DNA of 64,000 bases from an uncultured Gemmatimonadota bacterium (lineage in GTDB: Bacteria; Gemmatimonadota; Gemmatimonadetes; Gemmatimonadales; Gemmatimonadaceae), in assembly GCA_903910555.1 (NCBI GenBank), contig CAIVZZ010000001.1, positions 248,001 through 312,000 on the forward strand. Direction: 5' to 3'. Positions within the stretch are counted from its first letter, which is position 1; each line of letters opens with the position of its first letter. The translations under genes were made by a program, and so were the position numbers. Under the pieces are notes generated by a model. That model was not told where the DNA came from. It did not search any database and worked only from the letters and a program-made list of their open reading frames with translations. Positions 32,900 to 42,862 of the stretch are shown here, piece by piece.

Positions 32900-33064
32900 C
32901 TATGGCTCCGCGGGAGGCACAGTGCCAGCATCTGGATCATCATCGGACGGCTCGGACTGCTCGCCTCGATTCTCGAGCTTCCTCAGACGCTTCTCCTCTT
33001 TCTTCTTTTTGCGGTCCTGCTCTCTGCGATTCTTTTCGAGATTGTAGTTCGGCTTCTTTGCCAA
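32900..33064 (-). CDS. Small Lys/Arg/Glu-rich protein with TTG start
   Basis: A 54-residue charged protein beginning LAKKPNYNLEKNRREQDRKK at TTG 33064. GGAGAG (33077-33072) lies 7 bases upstream, an excellent ribosome site that decides the start. Small proteins with this opening (AKKPNYNxEKxxREx, then a KKKEEKR helix) are widespread and uncharacterised. The tail is acidic and Pro-rich. It is divergent from the UPF0182 gene. Confidence 0.65.
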   Translation of the reverse strand: MAKKPNYNLEKNRREQDRKKKKEEKRLRKLENRGEQSEPSDDDPDAGTVPPAEP

Positions 33065-33150
33065 CGTGCGGCTCTCCGAAGGGGGCGTGTGCAAGATAAC
33101 CCCCGTTACGATTGGTGCCGGGGTGTCCGAAGTGGCATGTTGGTAGGATA

Positions 33151-35907
33151 ATGACCAACCCTCCTGCAATACCGCTCCGGGGAACCGGCCGCGCTGCCCG
33201 CCCCTCCCCACGAAAAGTCATTTTCGTGGGTTTGGCGGTCGCCTTCCTCGCATTCATCGTATTCCCGTGGCTTGGCGGTGTCGCGACTGACTGGCTCTGG
33301 TTCCGGGAAGTGAACTTCGAGACGGTTTTTCTGACTTCCCTGAAGTGGCGTGCCGGGCTGTTCGCGCTCGGCGCGGCGATTTCCTTTGGTTTTGTCTACG
33401 GCAACGTACGTATAGCGACCGCGGAACTCGCCGGCTTTCCCGCGCTGTTCGTTGATCGCGGCGGCGGCGTTCGAGTGGATATCTCGCGCTTCGTACCGAA
33501 GTTGTTCCTCGCCGGATCGCTGTTCATTGCATTCATCACCGGCCTGTCGGCGTCTGTTTTATGGATGACCGCGCTGATGGCGGTCGACGGCGCGACAGTC
33601 GGATCCGTCGATTCACTCTTCGGACGCGATATCGGTTTCTATCTGTTCACGCTTCCAGCTGTTTCGGCGCTGCTTAGCACGCTCGTCGCACTCACCGTCG
33701 TGTCACTGGCAGGCACCGCCATCGTATACGGACTGCGCGGCGAGCTGGTGCTCCCTCCGCGAAAGACTTCAGCAGGTCCGGGCGCGACGCGTCATCTCGG
33801 TGCGCTCCTCGCGCTGCTGTTCGTGCTGTTCGCGATCAGGCTCTGGATTGTAGGTTCATCGGAATTGCTGTACTCCGGCACCGGTCCGCTGATGGGTGCG
33901 AGCTACACCGACGTCCACGTCCGGCTGCCTGCGATCCGCCTTTCTGCGCTCATCGCGCTGCTCGGGGCCGCGACTGTCATGTACGGCGTCGCACGCCGGC
34001 AATTGATATGGTATGCGTTCATATCCACGCTCTTGTACGCGGGCGTCGGAGTTGTGTTTCGCGGCATTGCGCCGGCGATGGTACAAAAGTTTGGCGTGGC
34101 ACCGAACGAACTTTCTCGCGAGCGGCCGTACATCGCGCAGCACATCGAGGCGACACGCCGTGCGTGGAACATCGACAGCGTCCAGACGCGTGCCCTTGAG
34201 GGCGACGTGCAGCTGACGATGGCCGACATAAAGGCGAACGCGGCGACGATCGACAACGTCCGCCTATGGGAGCGCGATCTTCTCAAGCAAACGTTCGGCC
34301 AGCTGCAGGAGATTCGCACCTACTACGATTTCTTCTCGGTCAACGACGATCGCTATATGATCGACGGCCGTTACAGGCAGGTTCACCTGTCCGCGCGCGA
34401 ACTCAACACCGCATCGCTGCCGACAAGAAATTTCATTAATGACCGCCTGACGTTCACGCATGGAATGGGCGTGACGATGGCACCCGTAAATCAGGTGACG
34501 TCGGAAGGACTTCCCGTGCTGTTCATCAAAGATGTGCCGCCAGTCTCGACGGTCTCGGTGAAAGTCACGCGTCCGCAGATCTACTACGGCGAGATGACGA
34601 ACAGTTACGTGTTCGTCGGTACCGGGCAGAAGGAGTTCGATTATCCCGCCGGCGAAACGAATACGTACACGAACTATACCGGGCATGGCGGCATTCCCGT
34701 CGGATCAGCACTGCGCCGCGCGCTGTACGCATGGCAGTTCGACGCGCCGGATATCGTCCTCTCCTCGTACATCACGCCGGGCGCCAAGATTCTGTATCAC
34801 CGCAACATCGTCGATCGTGCGAAGACCGCGCTGCCCTTTCTCGATTTCGACGGCGACCCGTATTTGATCGTGACCGATGCCGGCGAGCTGAAATGGATTC
34901 TCGACGCGTATACATCGAGTGAGAATTATCCGTATTCGCAGCGCGTACAGGACGGCACGAACTACATGCGCAACAGCGTGAAGGTCGTGATCGATGCGTA
35001 CGACGGCACGGTGAACGCGTATCTCGCAGATCCGCACGATCCCGTGGCGTTGACCTACGCCGCGATTTTCCCGGGGATATTCAAGCCGCTCACGACGATC
35101 GCGCCGGACATTCGGCGCCACCTGCGCTACCCCGCGGATCTCTTCAGGCTCCAGACAGAATTGCACGCGACATACCATATGGTCGACCCCGACGCGTTCT
35201 ATCACCGGGAAGATCAGTGGCAGTATCCGACGGTCGCGACCGGCTCGCCCGCTGGAAACACCTTCATGCGCCACATCATCCTGCGGCTCCCGGGCGAGAA
35301 AGATCCCGAATACATCTTCATGACGCCCTTCACGCCGCGCGGAAAGGACAACCTTGCCGCGTGGATGGTCGCGCGGATGGACGGTGATCATTATGGCCAG
35401 TTGGTTGTCTACAAGTTTCCAAAGCAAAGTCTGATCTACGGTCCAAAGCAAATCGCAAACCGTATCAACCAGGATACGGACATCTCGGGGCAGATGACGC
35501 TCTGGGATCAAAAGGGCTCCCAGGTTATTCGTGGAGAGTTGCTCGTGATCCCGATGCAGGAATCGCTCATTTACGTGCAGCCGATTTATCTGCGCGCGGA
35601 GGGCGGCACGATTCCGGAACTCAAGCGAGTCGTGGTCGCTCACGAAAACCGCGTTGCCATGGCGGAGACGCTCGAAGAAGGTCTCAACATCCTTTTCGGC
35701 GGTGCCGCAAATACGTCGGGCCACACAACCGTAGCCGCAACGAACGGCACGCCCGGGATTCCGACGGTCGATGCAAACGCGATCGGACAGGCGCAGCAGC
35801 ATTACGATCGCGCGATCGCCGCACAGCGTGCGGGCGACTGGGCCACATACGGTCGCGAGATCGAGCAGCTCGGAACAATTCTCAAACAGCTTCGCGCGCG
35901 TAAATAG
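33151..35907 (+). CDS. UPF0182-family membrane protein
   Basis: A 918-residue protein with about seven membrane helices in the first 300 residues and a large extracytoplasmic domain behind them. Family blocks visible include WLWFREVNFETVFLTSLKWR, IEATRRAWNID, IRTYYDFFSVNDDRYMIDG, and the AYDGTVNAYLADPHDPVA region. ATG 33151 has a weak AGGA ribosome site; the frame upstream to 33112 is not needed. UPF0182 (COG1615) has no known function. It stands between the small Lys-rich gene and the M1 peptidase. Confidence 0.93.
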   Translation: MTNPPAIPLRGTGRAARPSPRKVIFVGLAVAFLAFIVFPWLGGVATDWLWFREVNFETVFLTSLKWRAGLFALGAAISFGFVYGNVRIATAELAGFPALFVDRGGGVRVDISRFVPKLFLAGSLFIAFITGLSASVLWMTALMAVDGATVGSVDSLFGRDIGFYLFTLPAVSALLSTLVALTVVSLAGTAIVYGLRGELVLPPRKTSAGPGATRHLGALLALLFVLFAIRLWIVGSSELLYSGTGPLMGASYTDVHVRLPAIRLSALIALLGAATVMYGVARRQLIWYAFISTLLYAGVGVVFRGIAPAMVQKFGVAPNELSRERPYIAQHIEATRRAWNIDSVQTRALEGDVQLTMADIKANAATIDNVRLWERDLLKQTFGQLQEIRTYYDFFSVNDDRYMIDGRYRQVHLSARELNTASLPTRNFINDRLTFTHGMGVTMAPVNQVTSEGLPVLFIKDVPPVSTVSVKVTRPQIYYGEMTNSYVFVGTGQKEFDYPAGETNTYTNYTGHGGIPVGSALRRALYAWQFDAPDIVLSSYITPGAKILYHRNIVDRAKTALPFLDFDGDPYLIVTDAGELKWILDAYTSSENYPYSQRVQDGTNYMRNSVKVVIDAYDGTVNAYLADPHDPVALTYAAIFPGIFKPLTTIAPDIRRHLRYPADLFRLQTELHATYHMVDPDAFYHREDQWQYPTVATGSPAGNTFMRHIILRLPGEKDPEYIFMTPFTPRGKDNLAAWMVARMDGDHYGQLVVYKFPKQSLIYGPKQIANRINQDTDISGQMTLWDQKGSQVIRGELLVIPMQESLIYVQPIYLRAEGGTIPELKRVVVAHENRVAMAETLEEGLNILFGGAANTSGHTTVAATNGTPGIPTVDANAIGQAQQHYDRAIAAQRAGDWATYGREIEQLGTILKQLRARK

Positions 35908-35953
35908 CAGCACCAGACTCATTTCGTTCGAACTCCAAACCCGATCTCTCCAG

Positions 35954-37633
35954 ATGCCAATGCCGTCATCACCGCGCCGCGTGTCATTCGCCGTCCTCGC
36001 GCTTGCCGCGATCGCACTTGGCGCACCGCTCAATGCGCAGAACCGCCCGCAATTCACTCACGCCGACACACTGCGCGGCTCGAACGGCCCCGCCCGCGCA
36101 TGGTGGAAGACAACGTTCTACGACTTGCACGTTCGCGTAAATCCGACTGACAGCAGCATCGCGGGCTACAACGGCATCGTGTATCGCGTGCTGAAGCCGA
36201 GTCAGGAAATGCAGATCGACCTGCAGCCGCCGATGATCGTCGACAGCATGGTGCAGGACGGTCGTGGCGTGACCTATCGCCGTGACGGCAATGCATTTTT
36301 CGTTGCGCTCTCAAAAGTCCAGCGCGCCGGCGATCGCAATACGATCACCGTCTACTATCACGGAAAACCGGTTGCTGCAAAGCGACCGCCATGGGACGGC
36401 GGCTACATCTGGCAACACGACAGCCTCGGCAACACATGGACTTCAACCGCGAACGAGGGACTCGGCGCGAGCGTCTGGTGGCCGAACAAGGATATTCTCT
36501 CCGAAGAGCCCGACAGCCAGCGCATCGCGATCACCGTGCCGGACCCGATGATGGACGTGTCGAACGGCCGGCTGCGCAGCACCAAACACAACGGCGATGG
36601 CACGACAACGTACGAGTGGTTCGTCGTGAGCCCGATCAACAACTACAGCGTTTCAGTGAACGCCGGCACGTACGCGCACTTCTCCGAAGTTTTTGACGGT
36701 GAGGCCGGCAAACTGTCGATGGACTACTGGCCGCTCGCGTATCATCTCGACGTGGCGAAAGCGCAGTTCAAGCAGGCGACGTCGATGATGACCTGCTTCG
36801 AACATTGGTTCGGTCCCTTTCCGTGGTACGAAGACGGATACAAACTCGTCGAAGCTCCGCATCTGGGAATGGAGCATCAGAGCGCCGTCGCGTACGGAAA
36901 TCACTATCACAACGGCTACCTCGGCCGCGATCTCTCGAAAACCGGCCACGGATTGAAATGGGATTTCATCATCGTGCACGAGAGCGCGCACGAATGGTGG
37001 GGCAACAGCATCACCGACAAAGACGGCGCTGATATGTGGGTCCACGAGAGCTTCGCGAATTATTCGGAAAGCCTCTACACCGAATGCCAGGAAGGCACGA
37101 AGGCCGGCGCGGAATACCAGATCGGCACTCGTGTTCTCGTGAAGAACGACATTCCGATCATCGGGCACTATGGCGTCAACGATGAAGGATCAGGCGATAA
37201 GTATTACAAGGGCGGCAACATGCTGCACACCATTCGTCAGCTGGTCGACAACGACGAGAAGTGGCGCGGCATCCTGCGCGGCGCGCAGAAAACTTTCCGC
37301 CATCAAACGATCATGGGAACGCAGCTCGAGGAGTACATCAGCAAAGAATCTGGAATCGACCTCGGCAAATTCTTCACGCAGTATCTGCGCACGACGATGA
37401 TCCCCGTGTTCGAATACAAGACCGACGGCACCACGCTGTCATATCGATGGGCAAACGTCGTCCCGGGATTCGACATGCCACTGCGCGTTGCCGTTGGCGC
37501 TGGCACCTATTCGCGGATCAAGCCGACTGAAGCCTGGCAAACGATGAAGCTTCCCGCCGCGAACGCCGAAGTTCGTGTCGATGAAAACTTCTATGTCGAT
37601 GTGAAGAACGTCGGCGCGCCTGCGAAGCCCTGA
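35954..37633 (+). CDS. Secreted M1-family metallopeptidase (short form)
   Basis: A 559-residue protein with signal peptide (RRVSFAVLALAAIALGAPLNAQ). Zinc site HESAHEWWGN (342-351) with the third ligand Glu about 365 in MWVHESFANY; LGMEHQSAVAYGN replaces the GAMEN motif. It lacks the long C-terminal helical domain of the other M1 enzyme in this window. ATG 35954 is the first in-frame start outside the UPF0182 gene; ATG 35960 is also possible. Likely a periplasmic aminopeptidase. Confidence 0.9.
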   Translation: MPMPSSPRRVSFAVLALAAIALGAPLNAQNRPQFTHADTLRGSNGPARAWWKTTFYDLHVRVNPTDSSIAGYNGIVYRVLKPSQEMQIDLQPPMIVDSMVQDGRGVTYRRDGNAFFVALSKVQRAGDRNTITVYYHGKPVAAKRPPWDGGYIWQHDSLGNTWTSTANEGLGASVWWPNKDILSEEPDSQRIAITVPDPMMDVSNGRLRSTKHNGDGTTTYEWFVVSPINNYSVSVNAGTYAHFSEVFDGEAGKLSMDYWPLAYHLDVAKAQFKQATSMMTCFEHWFGPFPWYEDGYKLVEAPHLGMEHQSAVAYGNHYHNGYLGRDLSKTGHGLKWDFIIVHESAHEWWGNSITDKDGADMWVHESFANYSESLYTECQEGTKAGAEYQIGTRVLVKNDIPIIGHYGVNDEGSGDKYYKGGNMLHTIRQLVDNDEKWRGILRGAQKTFRHQTIMGTQLEEYISKESGIDLGKFFTQYLRTTMIPVFEYKTDGTTLSYRWANVVPGFDMPLRVAVGAGTYSRIKPTEAWQTMKLPAANAEVRVDENFYVDVKNVGAPAKP

Positions 37634-37646
37634 TCAGTCGCTCTAG

Positions 37647-39650
37647 TCAGCGAAGCGCGAACGCCACCACGTAGTCTCCGCGGCCCCATTCGTCACCTCC
37701 GCCCACGGAGATCACGACATATTGCTTGCCGCCGGGGCTGAGCTGATATGTCATCGGCGTCGCGCGCGCGCCACCGGGAAGTTTTCCTTTCCACAGTTCC
37801 CTGCCTGTCTTGATATCGAACGCGCGCAGCACGGGATCCATTGTTGCGCCGATGAACACCACACCGCCTGCCGTAGCAATCGGACCGCCGAGGTTCGGAG
37901 CGCCGAGCTGCGTCTTTGAAGTGCCGGCAAGGCCGGGTGCGATGGCAGAGGCATCCCCAAGCGGGACTTCCCACTCACGAGCGCCTGTCGAAAGATTGAT
38001 CGCCACCAGCGCGCCCCAGGGCGGCGGTGTGCACGGCGCGCGACTTGGGCTCGTGAGCATCCGGCGGCGCATGACGTACGGCGTGCCATGCATCCGCGTG
38101 TACTGATCGCCGAGCCGGCTCTGATTCTGCGACACTTCCGCCGGATCGAGCTTCTCGATTGGAATCAATTGTACAAACGCCGGAATTCGATTGACCGGAA
38201 TCACTGCGATATTGTGCACGGGATCGAACGTCAGGCCGCCCCAATGCGCACCGCCGACGTTCGACGGAACCTGCAGCGTTCCTTCGAGGCTCGGTGGAGT
38301 GAACACGCCGTCATTGCGCAGCGGGCGAATCTGCGCGAGGCATGCCTCCCGATCTGCAGCTGTCGGCCCCCAGACGCTGTCGAGCGAGAGCGACTGGGGA
38401 CTCAGCGGCGGAATCACCGTATTGAACGGCTGCGTCAGGGACGCGTGCTCACCTGCGATGTTGCTGGCGGGAACCGCGCGTTCCTCAACCGGAAAAACAG
38501 GAACGCCGGTATCGCGATCGAGAACGAACAGCTGGCCTGTTTTCAGTGTCTGCAGTACGACGGCGCGCTTCCGGCCATCGCGCACGATCTCCACCAGGGC
38601 CGGCGGTGACGCGACGTCGTAGTCCCAGAGGTCGTGGTGCACGGCCTGAAAACTCCACACAACTTTTCCCGTCGACGCGCGCAGTGCAACAATGGAGTTC
38701 GCATAACGGTTGTCGCCGAGTCGTTCGCCGCCGTAGTAGTCCGGGCTCGCACTCCCTGTTGGCACAAAGACGAGATCGCGCGCAGAATCAGCCGCGATCA
38801 CACTCCAAGCGTTCGCGGCACCGGTCGTATGCGCCATGATGCCGCCCCACGATTTCCACGCTGCATCGGTGGAATCTCGCGGCACCGGATCCCAGCTCCA
38901 GCGAAGCTTTCCGGTGCGTGCGTCGAACGCGCGAACTTCGCCGCTCGCCGCGTTCGTGCGCCCGTTGTCGGCGACGGATGATCCGGTAACGATCATGCCG
39001 TTGATGACGGCGGGCGGCGACGTGAGTTCATACTCCTCCGCGAATCCGGGTGCGTTTCGCAGGCCATCCTTCAGCGAAATGACACCGTTCGCGCCAAACC
39101 CCTTGCACGCGATTCCTGTTTTGGCATCGAGGGCAAAAATCCGTGCGTCGACCGTGCCTACATAAATGCGCCGGCGGCACGCGCTGCCAGGCGCGGCTTT
39201 CGAATCGAGCCAGGTCGATACGCCGCGATTCGCCCAGTCGCCCCAATTCATTCCGCGATCCGTGTTCGGATCGAATGTCCATTTCTCGCGGCCGGTGGAG
39301 GGATCGAGCGCAATCACGCGCGCGAACGGCGTCGAGAGATACAGCGTGCCGTCGACCATCAGCGGGGTTGCTTCGAACTTCGCCGGCTGCCGCGTGTGGG
39401 TGGTATCGCCCGTTCTATAAATCCACGCGACATCGAGTCCGCTCACATTCTCGCGGGTGATCTGCGTGAGCGGCGAGAACCTGCTGCCCAACGCGTCGTG
39501 CCCATACGCGAGCCATTCACCGTTCGACGCCGCGCTCTGTCCGCGCAAGCGGAGCGGACCGATCGCGGCCGTCAGCGCAAACAAAACGGCGAGCGGGACG
39601 CGCGAACCGAAGTTCGAGCGGCTCCCGCTCGCCGTCGCGTATTGCCGCAT
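37647..39650 (-). CDS. PQQ-dependent dehydrogenase (quinoprotein beta-propeller)
   Basis: A 667-residue secreted quinoprotein with a signal-like N-terminus and repeated propeller blades ending in motifs such as VIALDPSTGREKWTFD, FDARTGKLRWSWDP, FDIKTGRELWKGKL. VWSFQAVHHDLWDYDVASPP and ALVEIVRDGRKRAVV are typical of membrane-type glucose/quinate dehydrogenases. Here the usual N-terminal membrane domain is absent, so it is probably periplasmic and oxidises a sugar or alcohol with PQQ, passing electrons to quinone or a cytochrome. No PQQ synthesis genes are in the window. Its ATG directly abuts the M28 stop codon. Confidence 0.87.
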   Translation of the reverse strand: MRQYATASGSRSNFGSRVPLAVLFALTAAIGPLRLRGQSAASNGEWLAYGHDALGSRFSPLTQITRENVSGLDVAWIYRTGDTTHTRQPAKFEATPLMVDGTLYLSTPFARVIALDPSTGREKWTFDPNTDRGMNWGDWANRGVSTWLDSKAAPGSACRRRIYVGTVDARIFALDAKTGIACKGFGANGVISLKDGLRNAPGFAEEYELTSPPAVINGMIVTGSSVADNGRTNAASGEVRAFDARTGKLRWSWDPVPRDSTDAAWKSWGGIMAHTTGAANAWSVIAADSARDLVFVPTGSASPDYYGGERLGDNRYANSIVALRASTGKVVWSFQAVHHDLWDYDVASPPALVEIVRDGRKRAVVLQTLKTGQLFVLDRDTGVPVFPVEERAVPASNIAGEHASLTQPFNTVIPPLSPQSLSLDSVWGPTAADREACLAQIRPLRNDGVFTPPSLEGTLQVPSNVGGAHWGGLTFDPVHNIAVIPVNRIPAFVQLIPIEKLDPAEVSQNQSRLGDQYTRMHGTPYVMRRRMLTSPSRAPCTPPPWGALVAINLSTGAREWEVPLGDASAIAPGLAGTSKTQLGAPNLGGPIATAGGVVFIGATMDPVLRAFDIKTGRELWKGKLPGGARATPMTYQLSPGGKQYVVISVGGGDEWGRGDYVVAFALR

Positions 39651-40910
39651 CTACTTCTTGAGCTTCGCTCCGGTAAGCGTCGCGACGCCACTGAGCGTCG
39701 TCTGCGCGGCGTTGAGTCCAAGACGGAAATCTTTATCGCTGTACGTCGAGTAGAGATCCGTCACCTGATGCCACTGCGGATCCCACCCTGCGCCGATGTC
39801 GCGGCCGCGCTCGTCCTCGCGCAGGCTGATCGCGGCGACGATATCCTGGAACGGGCCGCTGTCCGTGTTGGTCATGTGCTGGCCGACCTGCGCCGGATAA
39901 TCTGTCGCGTACTTGTCGTTTGCGGTGGCCAGCGCCCACGCAAGTTTCTGCGCGCCCTCCGACATTTTCGACGTCATCGCAAACTCGATGTTCACGTCGG
40001 CTTCCGGACGCTGATCGGGGCTCATCGTGCCGTCGGCACGCGGCATCCCGTGATCGAACATCATCATGTCGTGCTGGATCATGCCGAGCCATTTCGGTTC
40101 GGGATATTTCCCCGAGCCTGCGGGATCTTCTTTCCCCTGCAATGCCTGCCGCTGCACGATGTATGCACGCGCACCATTCGTTCCCGTCTCTTCGTTATTC
40201 CACAACACGAACCGGATCGAACGGTCCGTCTGCACGTCGGGGCTGCTGAAGACGCGGGCGAGTTCCATCACGAGCGCCGTACCCGAACCGTCATCGTTCG
40301 CCGCTTCACCCCAGCCGTGGCCATCCATGTGACCGCCAACGATGTACATCTCCTCCGGATGCGTCGTCCCGACTTTCGTGCAGTACACTTCCTGCCGCTC
40401 GCCGTCTGTTGCGGGCTCCGAGTTCAGGGCGCGCAGTTTCGGATCGAGCTGTTTGAGCGAGTCTACGTTCACACCGGTGCGGGTTCGCACGCCGCGATAG
40501 CGCGCGCCGCCCTGTGCCCAGTCACCGCGGCCGGCGCCAGCGCCGGCACCGCCTGCACCACCCGCGCGTCCGCCGCGGCCGGTCGTATCCACAGGCGCAC
40601 GGCGCACCGGAGTCGTATACGTATAGATGATGCGCTCGGTATTCGTGCAGCCATAGCTCTTGAGCTGCGCTTCGATCCAGTCAACAGCTTGGCGATTGCG
40701 TGCGGTTCCCTGACGCCGATCGCCAAACTGCGTGAGCCCCTTCACGGTCGCTTTGTATTTGTCGAGTTCGAGACGCGCAACCATCGTTTGGATTTCTGGA
40801 TTGCGAAGCGTGTCGAGGCGAACCGGCGGGTCGGCCTGCGCGTGTGCGGCCGGCACGGCGGCAAAAGTGGCGAGCGCGAAAGCGATGACGAGGTATGGCT
40901 TGCGATGCAT
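39651..40910 (-). CDS. Secreted M28-family peptidase
   Basis: A 419-residue zinc exopeptidase with signal peptide ending in AHA-QA. Metal-binding and catalytic blocks: GGHMDGHGWGEAANDDGSGT, LWNNEETGTNGA, and a C-terminal His in DPQWHQVTD. A Gly/Ala/Arg-rich insert (RGGRAGGAGGAGAGAGRGD) sits near residues 111-129. GGAGATCAGCA precedes the ATG, a good ribosome site. It probably cleaves N-terminal amino acids from peptides and is co-transcribed with the PQQ dehydrogenase. Confidence 0.9.
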   Translation of the reverse strand: MHRKPYLVIAFALATFAAVPAAHAQADPPVRLDTLRNPEIQTMVARLELDKYKATVKGLTQFGDRRQGTARNRQAVDWIEAQLKSYGCTNTERIIYTYTTPVRRAPVDTTGRGGRAGGAGGAGAGAGRGDWAQGGARYRGVRTRTGVNVDSLKQLDPKLRALNSEPATDGERQEVYCTKVGTTHPEEMYIVGGHMDGHGWGEAANDDGSGTALVMELARVFSSPDVQTDRSIRFVLWNNEETGTNGARAYIVQRQALQGKEDPAGSGKYPEPKWLGMIQHDMMMFDHGMPRADGTMSPDQRPEADVNIEFAMTSKMSEGAQKLAWALATANDKYATDYPAQVGQHMTNTDSGPFQDIVAAISLREDERGRDIGAGWDPQWHQVTDLYSTYSDKDFRLGLNAAQTTLSGVATLTGAKLKK

Positions 40911-40973
40911 TGCTGATCTCCAGGAATGTGAAACGCGTTCTATTCTAACGTTCAGCCGTGATCCGTCGCTGAG

Positions 40974-41876
40974 TCACGGCGATTTGTGCGATCTGCCCTT
41001 GTTCGTCGCGCGCGCGATGATGACGGTGATGTTGTCGGACCCGCCGCGCTCCAGCGCGAGATCGAGCAGCTTCCGGCAACTCGCTTCCGACGAAGTCAGC
41101 GCCTTCAGTTCGGCGGCAATTTCGTCGTCCTTCACGTGCTTTGTGAGGCCGTCGCTGCACAGCAGAAATACACCACGCCCGTCCATTTTCACGCGTGACA
41201 CCTCCGGCAGCGCCGCGTCGGCGCCGATCGCGCTCGCCAGCACATTGCTGAACGGCGATTTCGCCACGCGATCCGGTGCCAGCACCCCCTGATCGACGAG
41301 ATCCTGCGCGATCGTCTGATCGCGGGTCATCTGCTTCAGCTCGCCACTGTGATAGTGGTACGCGCGACTGTCACCCACTTGCATCACATACGCCCACGGC
41401 CACACGGCAATGAACAGCGTGAGCGTCGTCGCCATGCGGTGCACTTCGGGCCGCTGCGCCGACTCGGCGCGCACCGCTGCGTGGGCTTCAAGCGCCGCTG
41501 CACGGAGCGCATCGACGAACTCTTCTTCTTCGGACGAACCGGCCGCGTGATAGCAGCGGAGTGTCGACGACACGTATTTCATGATCGACTCGATCGCGAG
41601 CTGACTCGCTTCGCGCCCTCCCGTACTTCCACCGACGCCGTCTGCGACCAGCATCACCGTCGCGAGCCGTGTGCCGTGAATCGGCAGCGATTGCGGCCTC
41701 GGAAGGCTCGTCTCATGCAGAACGAGCTCCGGATGCACCGTCGCAACGAGAAAATGGTCCTGGTTTTCGGTGCGCACCTTCCCGACATGCGTGATACCGA
41801 ACAGATCAAGCTCGTCGTCGCGCGGACGTGCGTTGAATTCTGCGGACGTGGTCGAACTGTTGTGGGTGTGTGTCAT
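40974..41876 (-). CDS. PP2C-type serine/threonine phosphatase
   Basis: A 300-residue soluble phosphatase. PP2C motifs in order: GKVRTENQDHFLV, VADGVGGSTGG, VGDSRAYHYHSGELKQMTRD, LLCSDGLTKHV, GGSDNITVIIA, giving all metal-binding aspartates. It would reverse serine/threonine phosphorylation by Hanks-type kinases; no such kinase lies in the window. Last gene of an ArsC-like, TerC, PP2C unit, overlapping terC as ATGA. Confidence 0.93.
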   Translation of the reverse strand: MTHTHNSSTTSAEFNARPRDDELDLFGITHVGKVRTENQDHFLVATVHPELVLHETSLPRPQSLPIHGTRLATVMLVADGVGGSTGGREASQLAIESIMKYVSSTLRCYHAAGSSEEEEFVDALRAAALEAHAAVRAESAQRPEVHRMATTLTLFIAVWPWAYVMQVGDSRAYHYHSGELKQMTRDQTIAQDLVDQGVLAPDRVAKSPFSNVLASAIGADAALPEVSRVKMDGRGVFLLCSDGLTKHVKDDEIAAELKALTSSEASCRKLLDLALERGGSDNITVIIARATNKGRSHKSP

Positions 41877-42862
41877 CTGCGTTGCGATCTCCGGTCTGCC
41901 AGGATGCTCGCCCCGGCGCCTGTCATCAATACCACCGCCACCGTTCCGAGCATCCAGAAGTTCACCGCGTCGCCAAAGATCGCGTCACTCCAGTCCGCCG
42001 CCAACATCTTCACTCCGACGAGCCCGAGTATCAAGGCAAGCGACGTCTTGAGATACCGGAACTTCGCGAGCATGTGGGCGAGACCAAAGTACAGCGACCG
42101 CAGACAAAGAATGGCAAATACATTCGACGTAAAGACGAGAAATGCGTCGGTTGTGATCGCGAAGACCGCAGGAATGCTGTCGACGGCAAAGATCAGATCG
42201 GTGCTTTCAACGAGCAACAGCGCGACGAGCAGCGGCGTAACCCAGTTCTTGCCGTCGATCGCGACACGGAATTTCCCGCCGTGAAATTCCTGCGTCACAC
42301 GAAGATTCTTATTGAGAAAACGGACGAGCCGCGACGTCTCCGGCGCTTCTTCCTCGTCTTTTTCCAGAAGCATTTTGGCCGCTGTGAAAACGAGGAACGC
42401 TCCCATTGCATATAGCACCCAGTGGTAGCGCGCGACGAGCGCCGTGCCACCCGCGATCATCGTGCCTCTCATCACCAGCGCGCCGAGCACGCCCCAGAAT
42501 AGCACGCGATGCTGCTGCGCCATCGGAACGCGCAGGTGCACGAAGATCAGCGCGATCACAAAGACATTGTCCATCGAGAGCGACAACTCGACGACATAGC
42601 CCGTGAGAAACTTCACGGCCGCGAGACGGCCGTCGATCAAACGATTATCTACTGCGTCGGCGGCGAGCCCGAGCCCGGCCCAATGATTCGCGTACGCTTG
42701 ATATAGGAAGCCGGCAAAGATCAGAGCCAGCACGGCTGTTGCGGCGGCGAATCCGAGCGCGGCTGAAACGGTCGGCGCCTTGGGTGTCCGGTTGAATACG
42801 CCGAGGTCGAGCGCGAGGATCAGCAGCACAAGCGCGATGAACCCGCCCCACATCGCGATCAC
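41873..42862 (-). CDS. TerC-family (Alx-like) integral membrane protein
   Basis: A 329-residue protein with about nine membrane helices. Conserved acidic membrane motifs: VVELSLSMDNVFVIALIFVHL and LLLVESTDLIFAVDSIPAVFA. TerC/Alx proteins export metal ions, mainly manganese, and some assist metal loading of secreted proteins. GTG 42862 overlaps the upstream stop (GTGA); ATG 42853 is the alternative. No yybP-ykoY riboswitch-like structure could be placed, because the gene starts inside the operon. Confidence 0.92.
   Translation of the reverse strand: MIAMWGGFIALVLLILALDLGVFNRTPKAPTVSAALGFAAATAVLALIFAGFLYQAYANHWAGLGLAADAVDNRLIDGRLAAVKFLTGYVVELSLSMDNVFVIALIFVHLRVPMAQQHRVLFWGVLGALVMRGTMIAGGTALVARYHWVLYAMGAFLVFTAAKMLLEKDEEEAPETSRLVRFLNKNLRVTQEFHGGKFRVAIDGKNWVTPLLVALLLVESTDLIFAVDSIPAVFAITTDAFLVFTSNVFAILCLRSLYFGLAHMLAKFRYLKTSLALILGLVGVKMLAADWSDAIFGDAVNFWMLGTVAVVLMTGAGASILADRRSQRR

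Noticed and set aside
34705-36057. 450-codon minus-strand frame across UPF0182 and the M1 peptidase start
   Set aside because: Covers two certain genes on the other strand and shows no domain.
39396-40916. 506-codon plus-strand frame antisense to the M28 peptidase
   Set aside because: Shadow frame produced by codon bias; the minus-strand protein has a signal peptide and a full set of M28 motifs.
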